This document shows, piece after piece, positions 1-9,181 of a stretch of 64,000 nt of DNA (position 1 is the stretch's first letter; each line of letters starts with the position of its first letter). The notes beneath the pieces were generated by a model that made no database searches, had not been told where the DNA came from, and saw only the letters and a program-made list of their open reading frames with translations. The DNA lies in contig NZ_CP108109.1 of assembly GCF_036199905.1 (NCBI RefSeq), forward strand, positions 4,077,501 to 4,141,500, in the 5' to 3' direction. Source of the DNA: Streptomyces sp. NBC_00223 (lineage in GTDB: Bacteria > Actinomycetota > Actinomycetes > Streptomycetales > Streptomycetaceae). Both the position numbers and the translations under genes were made by a program.

Positions 1-305
1 GAGCGATAGGTGGTCACCTCGACCTGGAAGCCGTCCTTCAGGCCGCCGACCGTCCCGAAGGCGATGCCGACCTCCCAGACCGCGTCCGCCCACGGCCGCA
101 GGATCTTCAGCACCTGCTCGGGCCGGGCGTCGGTGGTGAAGTCGAGGTCGTTGCCGAGCCTGCCCAGCAGGGTGTCCCGGACCGAGCCGCCGACAAGGGC
201 GAGCTGGAATCCGGCCTCACGGAAGCGCCGGCCGAGATCCTCGGCAACGGGCTCGATCCGATGGGGGGCCTGCGGGGTCCGGGTGGCATTGTTGGCATTC
301 GGCAC
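1..305 (-). CDS. cca: CCA tRNA nucleotidyltransferase, N-terminal part
   Basis: Adds or repairs the CCA 3' end of tRNAs in the cytoplasm. Only the first 101 codons are in the window; the gene runs off the left edge. From a GTG at 305 the protein carries the class II nucleotidyltransferase signature: GGSVRDTLLGR near residues 37-47, followed by the DLD metal-binding triad at about residues 50-52 and DFTTDARPEQ. The gene is divergent from the DUF6049 gene, the usual arrangement left of murJ in Streptomyces. The start is chosen because the frame begins MPNANNATRTP and no better start lies upstream. Confidence 0.9.
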   Translation of the reverse strand, partial: MPNANNATRTPQAPHRIEPVAEDLGRRFREAGFQLALVGGSVRDTLLGRLGNDLDFTTDARPEQVLKILRPWADAVWEVGIAFGTVGGLKDGFQVEVTTYR

Positions 306-471
306 AACGTCAAAGGGTACGGGTCCGCGGCGCCCGTCGGCTCCCCGGTTCCCGCGCCCCGGCCGCATGGTGGACGCCACAGCACTCTGCCCCGGCGCCG
401 CTCGTTAACATGCCAGCACGCACTTCCGATGAACGACCGACGACCGATGACGACGAGGGACGGGCGAACGC

Positions 472-2814
472 GTGGGCGAGGCGGCACAGGCACCCGGAAC
501 ACCCCCGCCCACCCCCCACCGGCGGCTGCGGCGGTTCACGGCGCTCTTCGCCGGGGCCGCGCTGCTCACCGGTCTGGTGCAGGGCGTCCAGGCCACCGCG
601 TCCCAGGCGAAGTCCCCCAGCGGCTCACGCACCGCCGAGCTGACCGTGGACGGCCTCACCCCCCGCATCCCGGCCAAGGGCGACACGATCACCGTGTCCG
701 GGATGATCACGAACAACGGCAAGTCGAAGATCACCCAGGCGCATGTCGGCGTACGGATCGGCCCCCAGGGGCCGCTCGACGCCCGCAGCACCATGAAGAC
801 CGTGTCGTCCAGGACCGGCTATGTCACCGCGGAGGACGGCTACGAGGTCCCGGACCACACCGTCGACGTGCCGGCCATCTCCGCGGGCCAGAGCACACCC
901 TTCACCGTCAAGGTGCCGGTCGGCGCCCTCGACCTCGGTGCCACCGGTGTCTACCAGCTCGGGGTCACGCTGGACGGCCAGAGCGCGGCGGAGCCGTGGG
1001 AGCACGTCCTCGGCATCAAGCGGACCTTCCTGCCCTGGTACGACGACGGCGAGACCGCCAAGACGACGAAGATCAGCTATCTGTGGCCGCTCACCGACCG
1101 GCCGCACATCGCCCCCCGCGGCGACACCGACTCCCAGCAGAGCCCGATCTTCCTCGACGACGACCTGACCCAGGAGCTGGCGCCCGGCGGACGGCTGCAA
1201 GAGATGGTGCAGCTGGCCAAGAACCTCCCCGTCACCTGGGCCATCGACCCCGACCTGCTCGCCTCGGTCGAGGCGATGACGAAGAGCTACCGGGTGGCCG
1301 GCCACGACGGCGACGTCACCGTGACCACCCCGGGCACCGGCTCCGCCGTCGCCAAGCAGTGGCTGAACTCCCTCAAGACCGCCGTCGCGGGCGACCAGGT
1401 GGTGGCGCTGCCCTTCGGCGACACCGATCTGGCGTCGCTCGCCCACCACGGCAAGGGCGTGCGCGGCAGCGTCGACCATCTCAAGGTCGGCGCCTCCCTC
1501 GGCAGGATCACCGTGGACACCATCCTCGGTGTGCAGTCGACCGCGAACATGGCCTGGCCGGTGGACGGCGCCATCGACCCCTCCATCGTGTCCGTGGCGC
1601 GCGGCGGCGGCGCGAGCCGGATCATCGCGCGCAGCGACACCTTCCCGGAGGACGGCGACCTGAACTACACGCCGAACGCGGCCCGCCCGGTCAGCGGCGG
1701 CATCACCGCGGTGGTCGCCGACGCCCCGCTGTCGACCGCGTTCACCGGCGACATGCTCAGCGCCCAGAACACCAACCTGGCGATCCAGGGCTTCATCGCG
1801 CAGAGCCTGATGATCACCATGGAGGCCCCGGAGAAGCAGCGCGCGATCCTGGTGGCCCCGCAGCGCACCCCCAGCGTCGCCCAGGCGCGCGCGCTGGCCG
1901 AGGCGATCGGCGCGGTCGACGGCAGCCCGTGGGCCGACAGCGTCTCCTTCGACACCACGGCCAAGGCCCACCCGGACCCGGACGCCCGTCACAAGGTGCC
2001 CTCCGCGAGCGCCTATCCGAAGTCGCTGCGCAAGCACGAGCTGTCCACCGACGCGTTCCGGCAGATCCAGGAGACGCAGAGCGGCCTCAACAGCTTCGTG
2101 ACCATCCTCACCCGCCAGGACCGGGTCACCGTGCCCTTCGGCAACGCGGTGCTGCGGTCGATGTCCACGAGCTGGCGGGACGATCCGCACGGCGCCGACT
2201 TCCGCAACGCCATCGGCGGCTATCTGCAGGACCTGATCGACGCGGTGCACATCCTGCCCAAGACCACGCTGACGCTGTCCGGGCGCAGCGGCACCATCCC
2301 GGTCACGGTCAAGAACGAGCTGAGCCAGCCGGTCAAGGGCCTGGTGCTGCGGCTCACCTCCGGCACCACCATCCGGCTGGAGATCCGCGACGCCGATCAG
2401 CCGATCGCGATCGAGGGCGGCCACACCCGTACCCTGAAGTTCCAGACCACCGCGAGTGCCAATGGCGCGGTCGGGATCACGGCGCACCTCTACACCGAGG
2501 ACGGTGCGCTGTACGGGAAGACCGTCGGGTTCGAGGTCCACATCAACAAGGTGACCGACCTCGTGATGCTGATCATCGGCGCGGGCCTGCTGCTGTTGGT
2601 GCTCGCCGGGGTACGGATCTACCGTCAGCGTAAGCGCCAGGCCGCCGATGAAGGCGGTGACGGCGGCTCCGAGGGTGACGGCGACAACGGCGGCGGCGAC
2701 GGAGACGACGGCGAGGCGGAAGGCAGTGATCCCGGGCAGCCGGGTGACCCTGCCGCTGACACCGGTCAGGAAAGCCCGGAGCCGTCCCCGGCAGGTGAGA
2801 AGGTGGACGGATAG
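472..2814 (+). CDS. DUF6049-type secreted, C-terminally membrane-anchored protein
   Basis: Function unknown. The 780-residue protein starts at a GTG and has a basic then hydrophobic export signal (RRLRR followed by FTALFAGAALLTGL, about residues 18-45). A long extracytoplasmic region of Ig-like/beta-rich character follows. A membrane segment at about residues 694-716 (VMLIIGAGLLLLVLAGV) precedes a positive RQRKRQ stop and a cytoplasmic tail very rich in Gly, Asp and Glu. It stands 26 bases before murJ and is probably co-transcribed, so a cell-envelope role is likely by inference. The family assignment is from recall of the conserved place beside murJ. Confidence 0.75.
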   Translation: MGEAAQAPGTPPPTPHRRLRRFTALFAGAALLTGLVQGVQATASQAKSPSGSRTAELTVDGLTPRIPAKGDTITVSGMITNNGKSKITQAHVGVRIGPQGPLDARSTMKTVSSRTGYVTAEDGYEVPDHTVDVPAISAGQSTPFTVKVPVGALDLGATGVYQLGVTLDGQSAAEPWEHVLGIKRTFLPWYDDGETAKTTKISYLWPLTDRPHIAPRGDTDSQQSPIFLDDDLTQELAPGGRLQEMVQLAKNLPVTWAIDPDLLASVEAMTKSYRVAGHDGDVTVTTPGTGSAVAKQWLNSLKTAVAGDQVVALPFGDTDLASLAHHGKGVRGSVDHLKVGASLGRITVDTILGVQSTANMAWPVDGAIDPSIVSVARGGGASRIIARSDTFPEDGDLNYTPNAARPVSGGITAVVADAPLSTAFTGDMLSAQNTNLAIQGFIAQSLMITMEAPEKQRAILVAPQRTPSVAQARALAEAIGAVDGSPWADSVSFDTTAKAHPDPDARHKVPSASAYPKSLRKHELSTDAFRQIQETQSGLNSFVTILTRQDRVTVPFGNAVLRSMSTSWRDDPHGADFRNAIGGYLQDLIDAVHILPKTTLTLSGRSGTIPVTVKNELSQPVKGLVLRLTSGTTIRLEIRDADQPIAIEGGHTRTLKFQTTASANGAVGITAHLYTEDGALYGKTVGFEVHINKVTDLVMLIIGAGLLLLVLAGVRIYRQRKRQAADEGGDGGSEGDGDNGGGDGDDGEAEGSDPGQPGDPAADTGQESPEPSPAGEKVDG

Positions 2815-2840
2815 CCGGCGGACAATAAGGTGGGGCACTG

Positions 2841-5300
2841 ATGAACGCGCCGTACGACGGTGATCGCGACTCTGCGGGCCAGATGCCTCCATCGCCCGAG
2901 CAGCGTCCCTCGCCCCCTGACCCGTATCTGCAGAACACCTACGCCTACGATCCGTACCGGCAACAGGACCCGACGGCGCAGGACCCGGTGGGCGAGGCGC
3001 TGCACGACCGCGCCGCGCACCCGCCGACGGCCGCGTACGGCGACCAGTGGCAGCAACAGCAGCAGCAGTCCGGCTATCCGCACCTGCCGTACGGGGACAA
3101 CGCCGCGACGCAGTACGTGGGAATGGACGACCTGGTGGGCCGGGCCGGGCAGCAGCCCGGTCAGGAGCAGCCGTACGACGCCTACGAGCACCTTTTCCGC
3201 GACCAGCGCCAGGACGGTCAGGCCGGGCAGGCCGCCGACCCCCGGCAGGGTTACGCCCAGCCGCCGCAGCCCCAGTACCCCCAGAACCCGCAGCAGTACC
3301 CCCCGCACGAGGGCGGCTACCCGCAGCAGGGCGCCCCCCAGCAGTACGACGGGTATCAGCAGGGCTACCAGCAGCCGTACTCGCAGTCCCCCGCGGACAA
3401 CGCGGGAACGGGCTACTCCGAGCCCTCCTACCACGATCCGGCCTACGGCCAGGCCGCGTACCAGGACCCCCAGTACTTCGACGCCGGCTACCAGGACCCC
3501 CGCTACAACGACCCGGCGGGCTACGCCGACCCGCGGTACGGCTACCCGTACCAGCAGCCGGAGCCGGTGCCCGCGGGGCAGCCCCCGCACCCGGAACAGC
3601 TCGTGCCTCCCCCACAGGACCTGACCGAGCCGGTGGACGTCGCGCCGGCCGTCGAGGCCCCGGCGGCGGGCGGCGGCATCCTCAAGTCCAGCGCGCTGAT
3701 GGCGGCGGGCACCCTCGTCTCCCGGGTGACCGGCTTCGTGCGCACCCTGGTGATCGCGGCGGCGATCGGCGTGGCCACGCTCGGCGACTCGTACGCCGTC
3801 GCCAACACCCTGCCGACGATGATCTACATCCTCACCATCGGCGGCGGGCTCAACTCCGTGTTCGTCCCGCAGCTCGTGCGCGCCATGAAGGACGACGACG
3901 ACGGCGGCGCCGCGTACGCCAACCGGCTGCTGACCGTGGTCATGGTGATCCTGGGCGGCATCGTGGCGGTCACCGTGCTCGGGGCGCCGCTGCTGATCCG
4001 GCTGATGTCCGCGAAGATCGCCGACAACCCGGACACGTACAACGTGTCGATCACCTTCGCGCGCTACTGCCTGCCGACGATCTTCTTCATGGGCGTCCAT
4101 GTGGTCATGGGCCAGGTGCTCAACGCCCGCGGCCGCTTCGGCGCCATGATGTGGACCCCGGTGCTCAACAACATCGTGGTGATCTTCACCTTCCTGATGT
4201 TCATCTGGGTCTACGGCTCCTACAGCACGACCCGGATGGACGCCACGACCATCACCCCCGAGGGTGCCCGGCTGCTCGGCCTCGGCACCCTGCTGGGCCT
4301 GACCGTGCAGTCGCTGGCGATGCTCCCCTATCTGCGCGACGCCGGATTCAAGTTCCGGCCGCGCTTCGACTGGCGCGGCCACGGCCTCGGCCACGCCGCC
4401 AGGCTCGCGAAGTGGACCTTCTTCTTCGTCCTCGCCAACCAGGCCGGTCTGATCGTCGTCACCCAGCTCGCCACCTGGGCGGGCGCCAACGCCGACAAGA
4501 GCGGCTACCAGGGCACGGGCATCACCGCGTACAACAACGCGCTGCTGATCTGGCAGATGCCGCAGGCGATCATCACCGTCTCGGTGATGGCCGCGGTCCT
4601 GCCGCGGATCTCCCGGGCCGCGGCCGACGGGGACATCACCGCCGTCCGCGACGACATCTCCTACGGGCTGCGCACCTCGGCGGTGGCGATCGTGCCCGCC
4701 GCCTTCGCCTTCCTCGCCCTCGGTCTGCCGATGTGCGGTCTGCTCTACGCGAGCACCGGCGCCGAGTCCGCCCGCAACATCGGCTTCATCCTGATGGCCT
4801 TCGGGGTCGGCCTGATCCCCTTCTCGGTGCAGTACGTGGTCCTGCGCGGTTTCTACGCCTTCGAGGACACCCGCACCCCCTTCTACAACACGGTCGTCGT
4901 GGCCGCCGTGAACGCCGTCGCGTCCGCCGTCTGCTTCCTCACCCTGCCCTCCCGCTGGGCCGTGGTCGGCATGGCCTTCTCCTACGGCATGGCCTACGCG
5001 GTCGGAGTCGGGGTAGCCGTCAAGAGGCTGCGCGTGCGGGTGGGCGGTGACCTGGACGGCAAGCGGGTCGTGCGCACCTACGCCCGGCTCACCGGCGCCT
5101 GCGTCCCGGCCGCCGCGATCGCCGGACTGGCTGTCTACGCCGTCACCAAGGCGCTGGGCAACGGGGCGGCCGGCGCGCTGGCCTCGCTGATCGTCGGCGG
5201 GATCGTGCTGATGGGCCTGTTCGTCGCCGCTGCCAAGCGGATGAGGATCGAGGAGATGACGGCGATGCTGAGCATGGTACGAGGGCGCCTCGGACGGTGA
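2841..5300 (+). CDS. murJ: Lipid II flippase MurJ (MviN family) with long disordered N-terminus
   Basis: MurJ moves lipid II across the membrane for peptidoglycan synthesis. Residues 1 to about 278 are low-complexity, rich in Pro, Gln and Tyr with repeated QYP, YQD and YQQ units, as is usual in Streptomyces MurJ. The multi-membrane-segment MOP-superfamily core begins at about residue 280 (SSALMAAGTLVSRVTGFVR). Typical core motifs include GGGLNSVFVPQL and NARGRFGAMMWTPVLNN. The protein is 819 residues. It sits between the DUF6049 gene and the pseudokinase gene, which in Mycobacterium is fused to MurJ. The N-terminal extension is presumably cytoplasmic. Confidence 0.93.
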   Translation: MNAPYDGDRDSAGQMPPSPEQRPSPPDPYLQNTYAYDPYRQQDPTAQDPVGEALHDRAAHPPTAAYGDQWQQQQQQSGYPHLPYGDNAATQYVGMDDLVGRAGQQPGQEQPYDAYEHLFRDQRQDGQAGQAADPRQGYAQPPQPQYPQNPQQYPPHEGGYPQQGAPQQYDGYQQGYQQPYSQSPADNAGTGYSEPSYHDPAYGQAAYQDPQYFDAGYQDPRYNDPAGYADPRYGYPYQQPEPVPAGQPPHPEQLVPPPQDLTEPVDVAPAVEAPAAGGGILKSSALMAAGTLVSRVTGFVRTLVIAAAIGVATLGDSYAVANTLPTMIYILTIGGGLNSVFVPQLVRAMKDDDDGGAAYANRLLTVVMVILGGIVAVTVLGAPLLIRLMSAKIADNPDTYNVSITFARYCLPTIFFMGVHVVMGQVLNARGRFGAMMWTPVLNNIVVIFTFLMFIWVYGSYSTTRMDATTITPEGARLLGLGTLLGLTVQSLAMLPYLRDAGFKFRPRFDWRGHGLGHAARLAKWTFFFVLANQAGLIVVTQLATWAGANADKSGYQGTGITAYNNALLIWQMPQAIITVSVMAAVLPRISRAAADGDITAVRDDISYGLRTSAVAIVPAAFAFLALGLPMCGLLYASTGAESARNIGFILMAFGVGLIPFSVQYVVLRGFYAFEDTRTPFYNTVVVAAVNAVASAVCFLTLPSRWAVVGMAFSYGMAYAVGVGVAVKRLRVRVGGDLDGKRVVRTYARLTGACVPAAAIAGLAVYAVTKALGNGAAGALASLIVGGIVLMGLFVAAAKRMRIEEMTAMLSMVRGRLGR

Positions 5301-5440
5301 TCGGCGAGCGGGCACCACTCGCGGACGCGAACGCGCAACCATCACGGCCCGCCGTGTGTCGTGCATACCGCCGGAGTGTGGGCACAATTGTCATCGGCTT
5401 GACGTGAGATCGCGCAATGGATGGGGAGGCAGGAACGACG

Positions 5441-7450
5441 GTGGCGGATCGGAGCACGGCCGCCGTCGGAGTGGCCAGCGAGGGCGGCGAGGCGCCCCTC
5501 GCCGCGCAGCAGAGCGGCGCCACATCCGACGGGACGACGACGGACGACCAGACCAGCAGCACCCCTGACGGCGCGCACAAGGACGCGCCGCGGGAGGAGC
5601 CGACCACCACCACCGCCGCCGCCGCGAAGGAGGCCGCGGAGCCCGCCCCTGCGGATCCGGCCATCGACGAGTCATCCAGCGAGGCGCCGGTGACCCCGGA
5701 CGCGGAAGGCCCGGAACCGGTGGCAGTGCCCGCCGAGCCCCCGGTCGCGCGTACCGCCGCCGTGAAGACCGCGAAGACCGCGGAGTCGGTGAAGTCGGAG
5801 AAGGCCGGCGCCGCCGTGGACACCGACACCACGAAGCTCGGCGTCGCCACCAAGACCGCCACCAAGACCACCACCAAGACGGGCACCGCGAAGCCCGCGG
5901 GCGGCCCCGCCGCCAACGGGAAGCAGCCCAAGCAGGCCAAGACCCGCACCCCCGCGCCGGAGCTCCACAGCGGCCACAAGCTCGCCCGCCGCTACCAGCT
6001 GGCGGAGTGCGTGACCCGGGTGGACGGCTTCAGCAGCTGGCGCGCGGTCGACGAGAAGCTGCGCCGCGCGGTCGGCATCCACATCCTGCCCGCCGACCAC
6101 CCCCGCGCCCGGAAGGTCCTCTCCGCGGCCCGCTCCGCGGCCCTGCTCGGCGACCCGAGGTTCGTCCAGGTCCTCGACGCGGTCGACGAGAACGACCTCG
6201 TCTACGTCATCCACGAGTGGCTGCCCGACGCGACCTCGCTGGCCGATCTGCTGGCCGCGGGGCCGCTGGAGCCGCACGAGGCCCACCAGATGGTCAGCCA
6301 GGTCTCCCAGGGCATGGCCGCCGCCCACCGCGAGGGTCTGGCGCATCTGCGGCTCGACCCGGGCGCGGTGCTGCGTACGGTCTCCGGGCAGTACCGCATC
6401 CGCGGGCTCGCCGTGGCCGCGGCGCTGCGCGGGCTGACCTCGGAGCGGCCCCAGCGCGAGGACACCGAGGCGATCGGGGCGCTGCTCTACGCGGCGCTCA
6501 CCCAGCGCTGGCCGTACGAGGAGGACGCGCACGGTCTGGCCGGGCTGCCCAAGGGCGTCGGGCTCATCGCCCCCGACCAGGTACGGGCGGGCGTCCACCG
6601 CGGCCTGTCCGAGGTCGCCATGCGCGCCCTGGTGAACGACGGCGCCACCGCTTCCCGCGAGGAGTCGCCCTGCACCACCCCGGAGGAGCTGGCGAAGGTC
6701 GTCGCGGGCCTGCCGCGCATCCGGCCGCCTGAGCAGGTGCCGCCGGTGTACCGGGCGCCCGCCTTCCAGCAGCCCCCGCCGCCCGTCGGCGGGCACCCCC
6801 GCCCCCAGCCCGCCCCGCCGGCGCCGCCGCCCGCGCTGCCCGGCCGTACCGGACAGATCCTGAAGTGGGCGGTGTCCGCGCTGGTGATCGTCGCGATCGG
6901 GCTCGGCAGCTGGCAGCTCGCGGACACGCTCAAGTCCCGCGAGGACCGGTCCACCGAGCCCACACCCACCGGTTCGAAGGCGGGCGTGGCGCCTCCCCCG
7001 AAGGTCGGTCCGGTCACGATCGTGACGGCCAAGGACTTCGACCCGCTCGGCGACCACAGCGAGTCCCCCTCGTTGATCCCCAAGGTCTATGACAAGGACC
7101 CGTCCACCTACTGGCAGACGAGCTGGTACACCCGGGCCGACTTCGGCGGGCTCAAGTCGGGCGTCGGCGTGATCCTCGACCTGGGCAGCGCACACCGGGT
7201 CAGCAACGTGAACGTCGACTTCATGGGAGCCGACACCTCCGTCGACCTGATGGCGGCATCGTCGAGTACGACCACGATGCCGACCGAGCTCGACGGTTTC
7301 ACCAAGGTGACCTCCGGCTCCGGTACGCAGGTGACGCTCACCCCTGGCTCCAAGGTGACCACGCGTTTCCTGCTCGTCTGGCTGACCAAGCTGCCGCCGT
7401 CACCCGACGGCTTCCGTGGCAAGATCTCCGAGATCAGCGTCACGGGCTGA
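5441..7450 (+). CDS. Membrane-anchored pseudokinase, MurJ partner
   Basis: Corresponds to the C-terminal half of mycobacterial MviN, here as a separate gene after murJ. Residues 1 to about 170 are low-complexity Ala/Thr/Lys. Residues 180-430 have a protein-kinase fold but lack the glycine loop, and the catalytic HRD and DFG motifs are replaced (HLRLDPGAV and RGLA), so it should be catalytically dead. A Pro-rich linker, one membrane segment (about residues 475-495) and a C-terminal galactose-binding-like beta domain (SLIPKVYDKDPSTYWQT) follow. GTG at 5441 is preferred (AGG and GGGGAGG upstream); an in-frame ATG lies at 5417. In Mycobacterium the equivalent domain binds an FHA protein when phosphorylated; the same role here is inference. 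Confidence 0.82.
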   Translation: MADRSTAAVGVASEGGEAPLAAQQSGATSDGTTTDDQTSSTPDGAHKDAPREEPTTTTAAAAKEAAEPAPADPAIDESSSEAPVTPDAEGPEPVAVPAEPPVARTAAVKTAKTAESVKSEKAGAAVDTDTTKLGVATKTATKTTTKTGTAKPAGGPAANGKQPKQAKTRTPAPELHSGHKLARRYQLAECVTRVDGFSSWRAVDEKLRRAVGIHILPADHPRARKVLSAARSAALLGDPRFVQVLDAVDENDLVYVIHEWLPDATSLADLLAAGPLEPHEAHQMVSQVSQGMAAAHREGLAHLRLDPGAVLRTVSGQYRIRGLAVAAALRGLTSERPQREDTEAIGALLYAALTQRWPYEEDAHGLAGLPKGVGLIAPDQVRAGVHRGLSEVAMRALVNDGATASREESPCTTPEELAKVVAGLPRIRPPEQVPPVYRAPAFQQPPPPVGGHPRPQPAPPAPPPALPGRTGQILKWAVSALVIVAIGLGSWQLADTLKSREDRSTEPTPTGSKAGVAPPPKVGPVTIVTAKDFDPLGDHSESPSLIPKVYDKDPSTYWQTSWYTRADFGGLKSGVGVILDLGSAHRVSNVNVDFMGADTSVDLMAASSSTTTMPTELDGFTKVTSGSGTQVTLTPGSKVTTRFLLVWLTKLPPSPDGFRGKISEISVTG

Positions 7451-7475
7451 GCGCAGCACGGACGGGGGGCCGGTC

Positions 7476-8147
7476 TTGGCGGGAAACGCGTTCGGCGACG
7501 CCGACGACGCCGATCTCCTTGCCCGGCATGTCGCGGGGGACGCCGACGCCTTCGGGGAGCTGGTCCGGCGCCACCGCGATCGGCTGTGGGCGGTCGCGGT
7601 GCGCACCCTGGGGGACCGCGAGGAGGCGGCGGACGCCGTGCAGGACGCGCTGGTGTCCGCCTTCCGGGCCGCCCACACCTTCCGCGGCCAGTCGGCCGTC
7701 ACGACGTGGCTGCACCGGATCACGGTGAACGCCTGTCTGGACCGGACCCGCAGGGCCGCCTCCCGGCGCACCGCACCGGTCGCCCAGGAGACGAACTTCG
7801 AGAACCTCCTGGAGCCGCACGAGTCCGCCGCGGCGCCGGCCGAGCGCGGCGAGCTGCACCGCGAACTGCTGGCGGCGCTCGCCACTCTCCCGCCCGAGCA
7901 GCGGGCCGCGCTCGTCCTGGTCGACATGCAGGGCTACCCGGTGGCCGAGGCGGCGAAGGTGCTGGACGTCCCCACCGGCACGGTCAAGAGCAGATGTGCC
8001 CGCGGCCGGGCCCGTCTGCTGCCGCTTCTCACCCATCTGCGCACCGGTGGCACGGATAGCGCCGACCGCGCCGGGGGAAGGAACCGGACGGAGGGGGCAT
8101 CCGTCACAGAGACGGGAGCGGAAAGGGACGGAGGTGGCCACCGGTGA
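7476..8147 (+). CDS. sigM: ECF RNA polymerase sigma factor, SigM-like
   Basis: A 223-residue ECF sigma factor. Region 2 is clear (DADAFGELVRRHRDRLWAVAVRTLGDREEAADAVQDALVSAFR, then TWLHRITVNACLD). Region 4 has LPPEQRAALVLVDMQGYPVAEAAKVLDVPTGTVKSR, ending in a helix-turn-helix. TTG at 7476 (MAGNAFGDADDADLL) is the likely start, with a GGGGGG ribosome site at 7464-7469; the frame is open back to 7416 but that part overlaps the preceding gene. It overlaps the anti-sigma gene by 4 bases. The place beside murJ and trxB matches the mycobacterial sigM locus. Confidence 0.88.
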   Translation: MAGNAFGDADDADLLARHVAGDADAFGELVRRHRDRLWAVAVRTLGDREEAADAVQDALVSAFRAAHTFRGQSAVTTWLHRITVNACLDRTRRAASRRTAPVAQETNFENLLEPHESAAAPAERGELHRELLAALATLPPEQRAALVLVDMQGYPVAEAAKVLDVPTGTVKSRCARGRARLLPLLTHLRTGGTDSADRAGGRNRTEGASVTETGAERDGGGHR

Positions 8148-9055
8148 CATCGACGACGGGGAAGGACCCGCATCCGGAGGTCGCGGAGATCTCGGACCTC
8201 TCCGAAGGCCTTCTGCCGCCCGACCGGGTCGCCGAGGTGCGTGACCACCTCGCGGGCTGCGATCTGTGCGCGGACGTCCTGACGTCCCTGGAGGAGATCC
8301 GCGGGCTGCTGGGCACCCTGCCGGGACCGCGGCGGATGCCCGCGGACGTCGCCGGACGGATCGACGCGGCACTCGCCGCCGCAGCCCTGCTCGACGCCAC
8401 CCGGCCCGATGTTCCACGTGAAACATCGCCGGCGCCGGTCCCTGTTCCACGTGGAACATCCACCGCGCCCGACGGTCACCCGGGCGGCGCCAAGGGTCCC
8501 GGACGCGGCGGCGCCGCCGGGAATCGTCCCGGCGGCGGTCGCCGGAGGCGGGGAGTGCTCACGGCGGTCTCCGCTGTCGCCGTGCTCCTCCTCGGCGGCG
8601 TCCTGTACCAGGCCGCGTCGAGCGGTGGCGGCACGGCGACCACGGCCAACTCGGACGCCGTGCGGAAGGCCGACGGAGCGGCCGTCACCGACCCGGTGGG
8701 GAACCAGGTGCGGCGGCTGCTCGCCGGGCCGGAGAGCCCGCCCGGCACCCTCGGGACCGGCAAGGTCAGTGGCCACGCCGACACCCCGATGCTCAGCAGG
8801 AACGGCATCGGCACGGCCCCCGGGTCGAGCGGCGCGACCGCCGCCGTGCCCGTGCCCTCCTGCGTGCTCAAGGCCACCCAGCGCGCCCAGACCCCCCTGG
8901 CCGCCCAGCGCGAGCTGTACCAGGGCACGGAGAGCTATCTCGTCGTCCTCCCGCACCCCGGTGACGACGGCCTCGTGGACGCCTTCGTGGTCAATGCCTC
9001 CTGCACGCCCGCCGCGCCGGGCGCGGTGCTCTTCCAGGACACCTACCCGCGTTAG
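8144..9055 (+). CDS. Anti-sigma factor with HxxxCxxC motif, cognate to SigM
   Basis: A 303-residue protein starting at a GTG that overlaps the sigM stop, so translation is probably coupled. The N-terminal cytoplasmic part has H35-C39-C42 (DHLAGCDLC), the zinc-binding anti-sigma signature. A Pro-rich linker follows, then a membrane segment at about residues 138-158 (LTAVSAVAVLLLGGVLYQ) and an extracytoplasmic domain with two cysteines. It should sequester SigM at the membrane until an envelope signal arrives. Two parS sites lie inside the coding sequence and set codons 89-105 (VPRETSPAPVPVPRGTS). Confidence 0.85.
   Translation: MTSTTGKDPHPEVAEISDLSEGLLPPDRVAEVRDHLAGCDLCADVLTSLEEIRGLLGTLPGPRRMPADVAGRIDAALAAAALLDATRPDVPRETSPAPVPVPRGTSTAPDGHPGGAKGPGRGGAAGNRPGGGRRRRGVLTAVSAVAVLLLGGVLYQAASSGGGTATTANSDAVRKADGAAVTDPVGNQVRRLLAGPESPPGTLGTGKVSGHADTPMLSRNGIGTAPGSSGATAAVPVPSCVLKATQRAQTPLAAQRELYQGTESYLVVLPHPGDDGLVDAFVVNASCTPAAPGAVLFQDTYPR
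8411..8424. other. parS centromere site 1
   Basis: GTTCCACGTGAAAC, a 14-bp near-palindrome that matches the Streptomyces ParB-binding site with one change from GTTTCACGTGAAAC. It is inside the anti-sigma gene. Confidence 0.9.
8444..8457. other. parS centromere site 2
   Basis: GTTCCACGTGGAAC, a perfect 14-bp palindrome variant of the parS consensus, 33 bp (about three helical turns) from site 1 and also inside the anti-sigma gene. Confidence 0.9.
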
Positions 9056-9095
9056 GCGCGGGCGCGGCGCCAGGACACGAGCGGCACGCTGCCCC

Positions 9096-9122
9096 GGGAA
9101 TGCCGGACCCGTAGTATCCGTT
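9096..9122 (+). promoter_or_regulatory. Sigma-R type promoter of trxBA
   Basis: GGGAAT (9096-9101), an 18-base spacer, then GTT (9120-9122): an exact match to the thiol-stress sigma-R consensus GGGAAT-N18-GTT. It lies 59 bases before trxB. trxBA is a classic sigma-R target in Streptomyces, so disulfide stress should induce this operon. Confidence 0.85.
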
Positions 9123-9181
9123 AGGCAGGACGAGAGTCCAGCCAGGGCCCGCAGCAGTTCGCAGAGACGAGGAAGACACCC

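Noticed and set aside
625..3615. 996-codon minus-strand frame opposite the DUF6049 and murJ genes
   Set aside because: Same reason: mirror of high-GC coding sequence on the plus strand.
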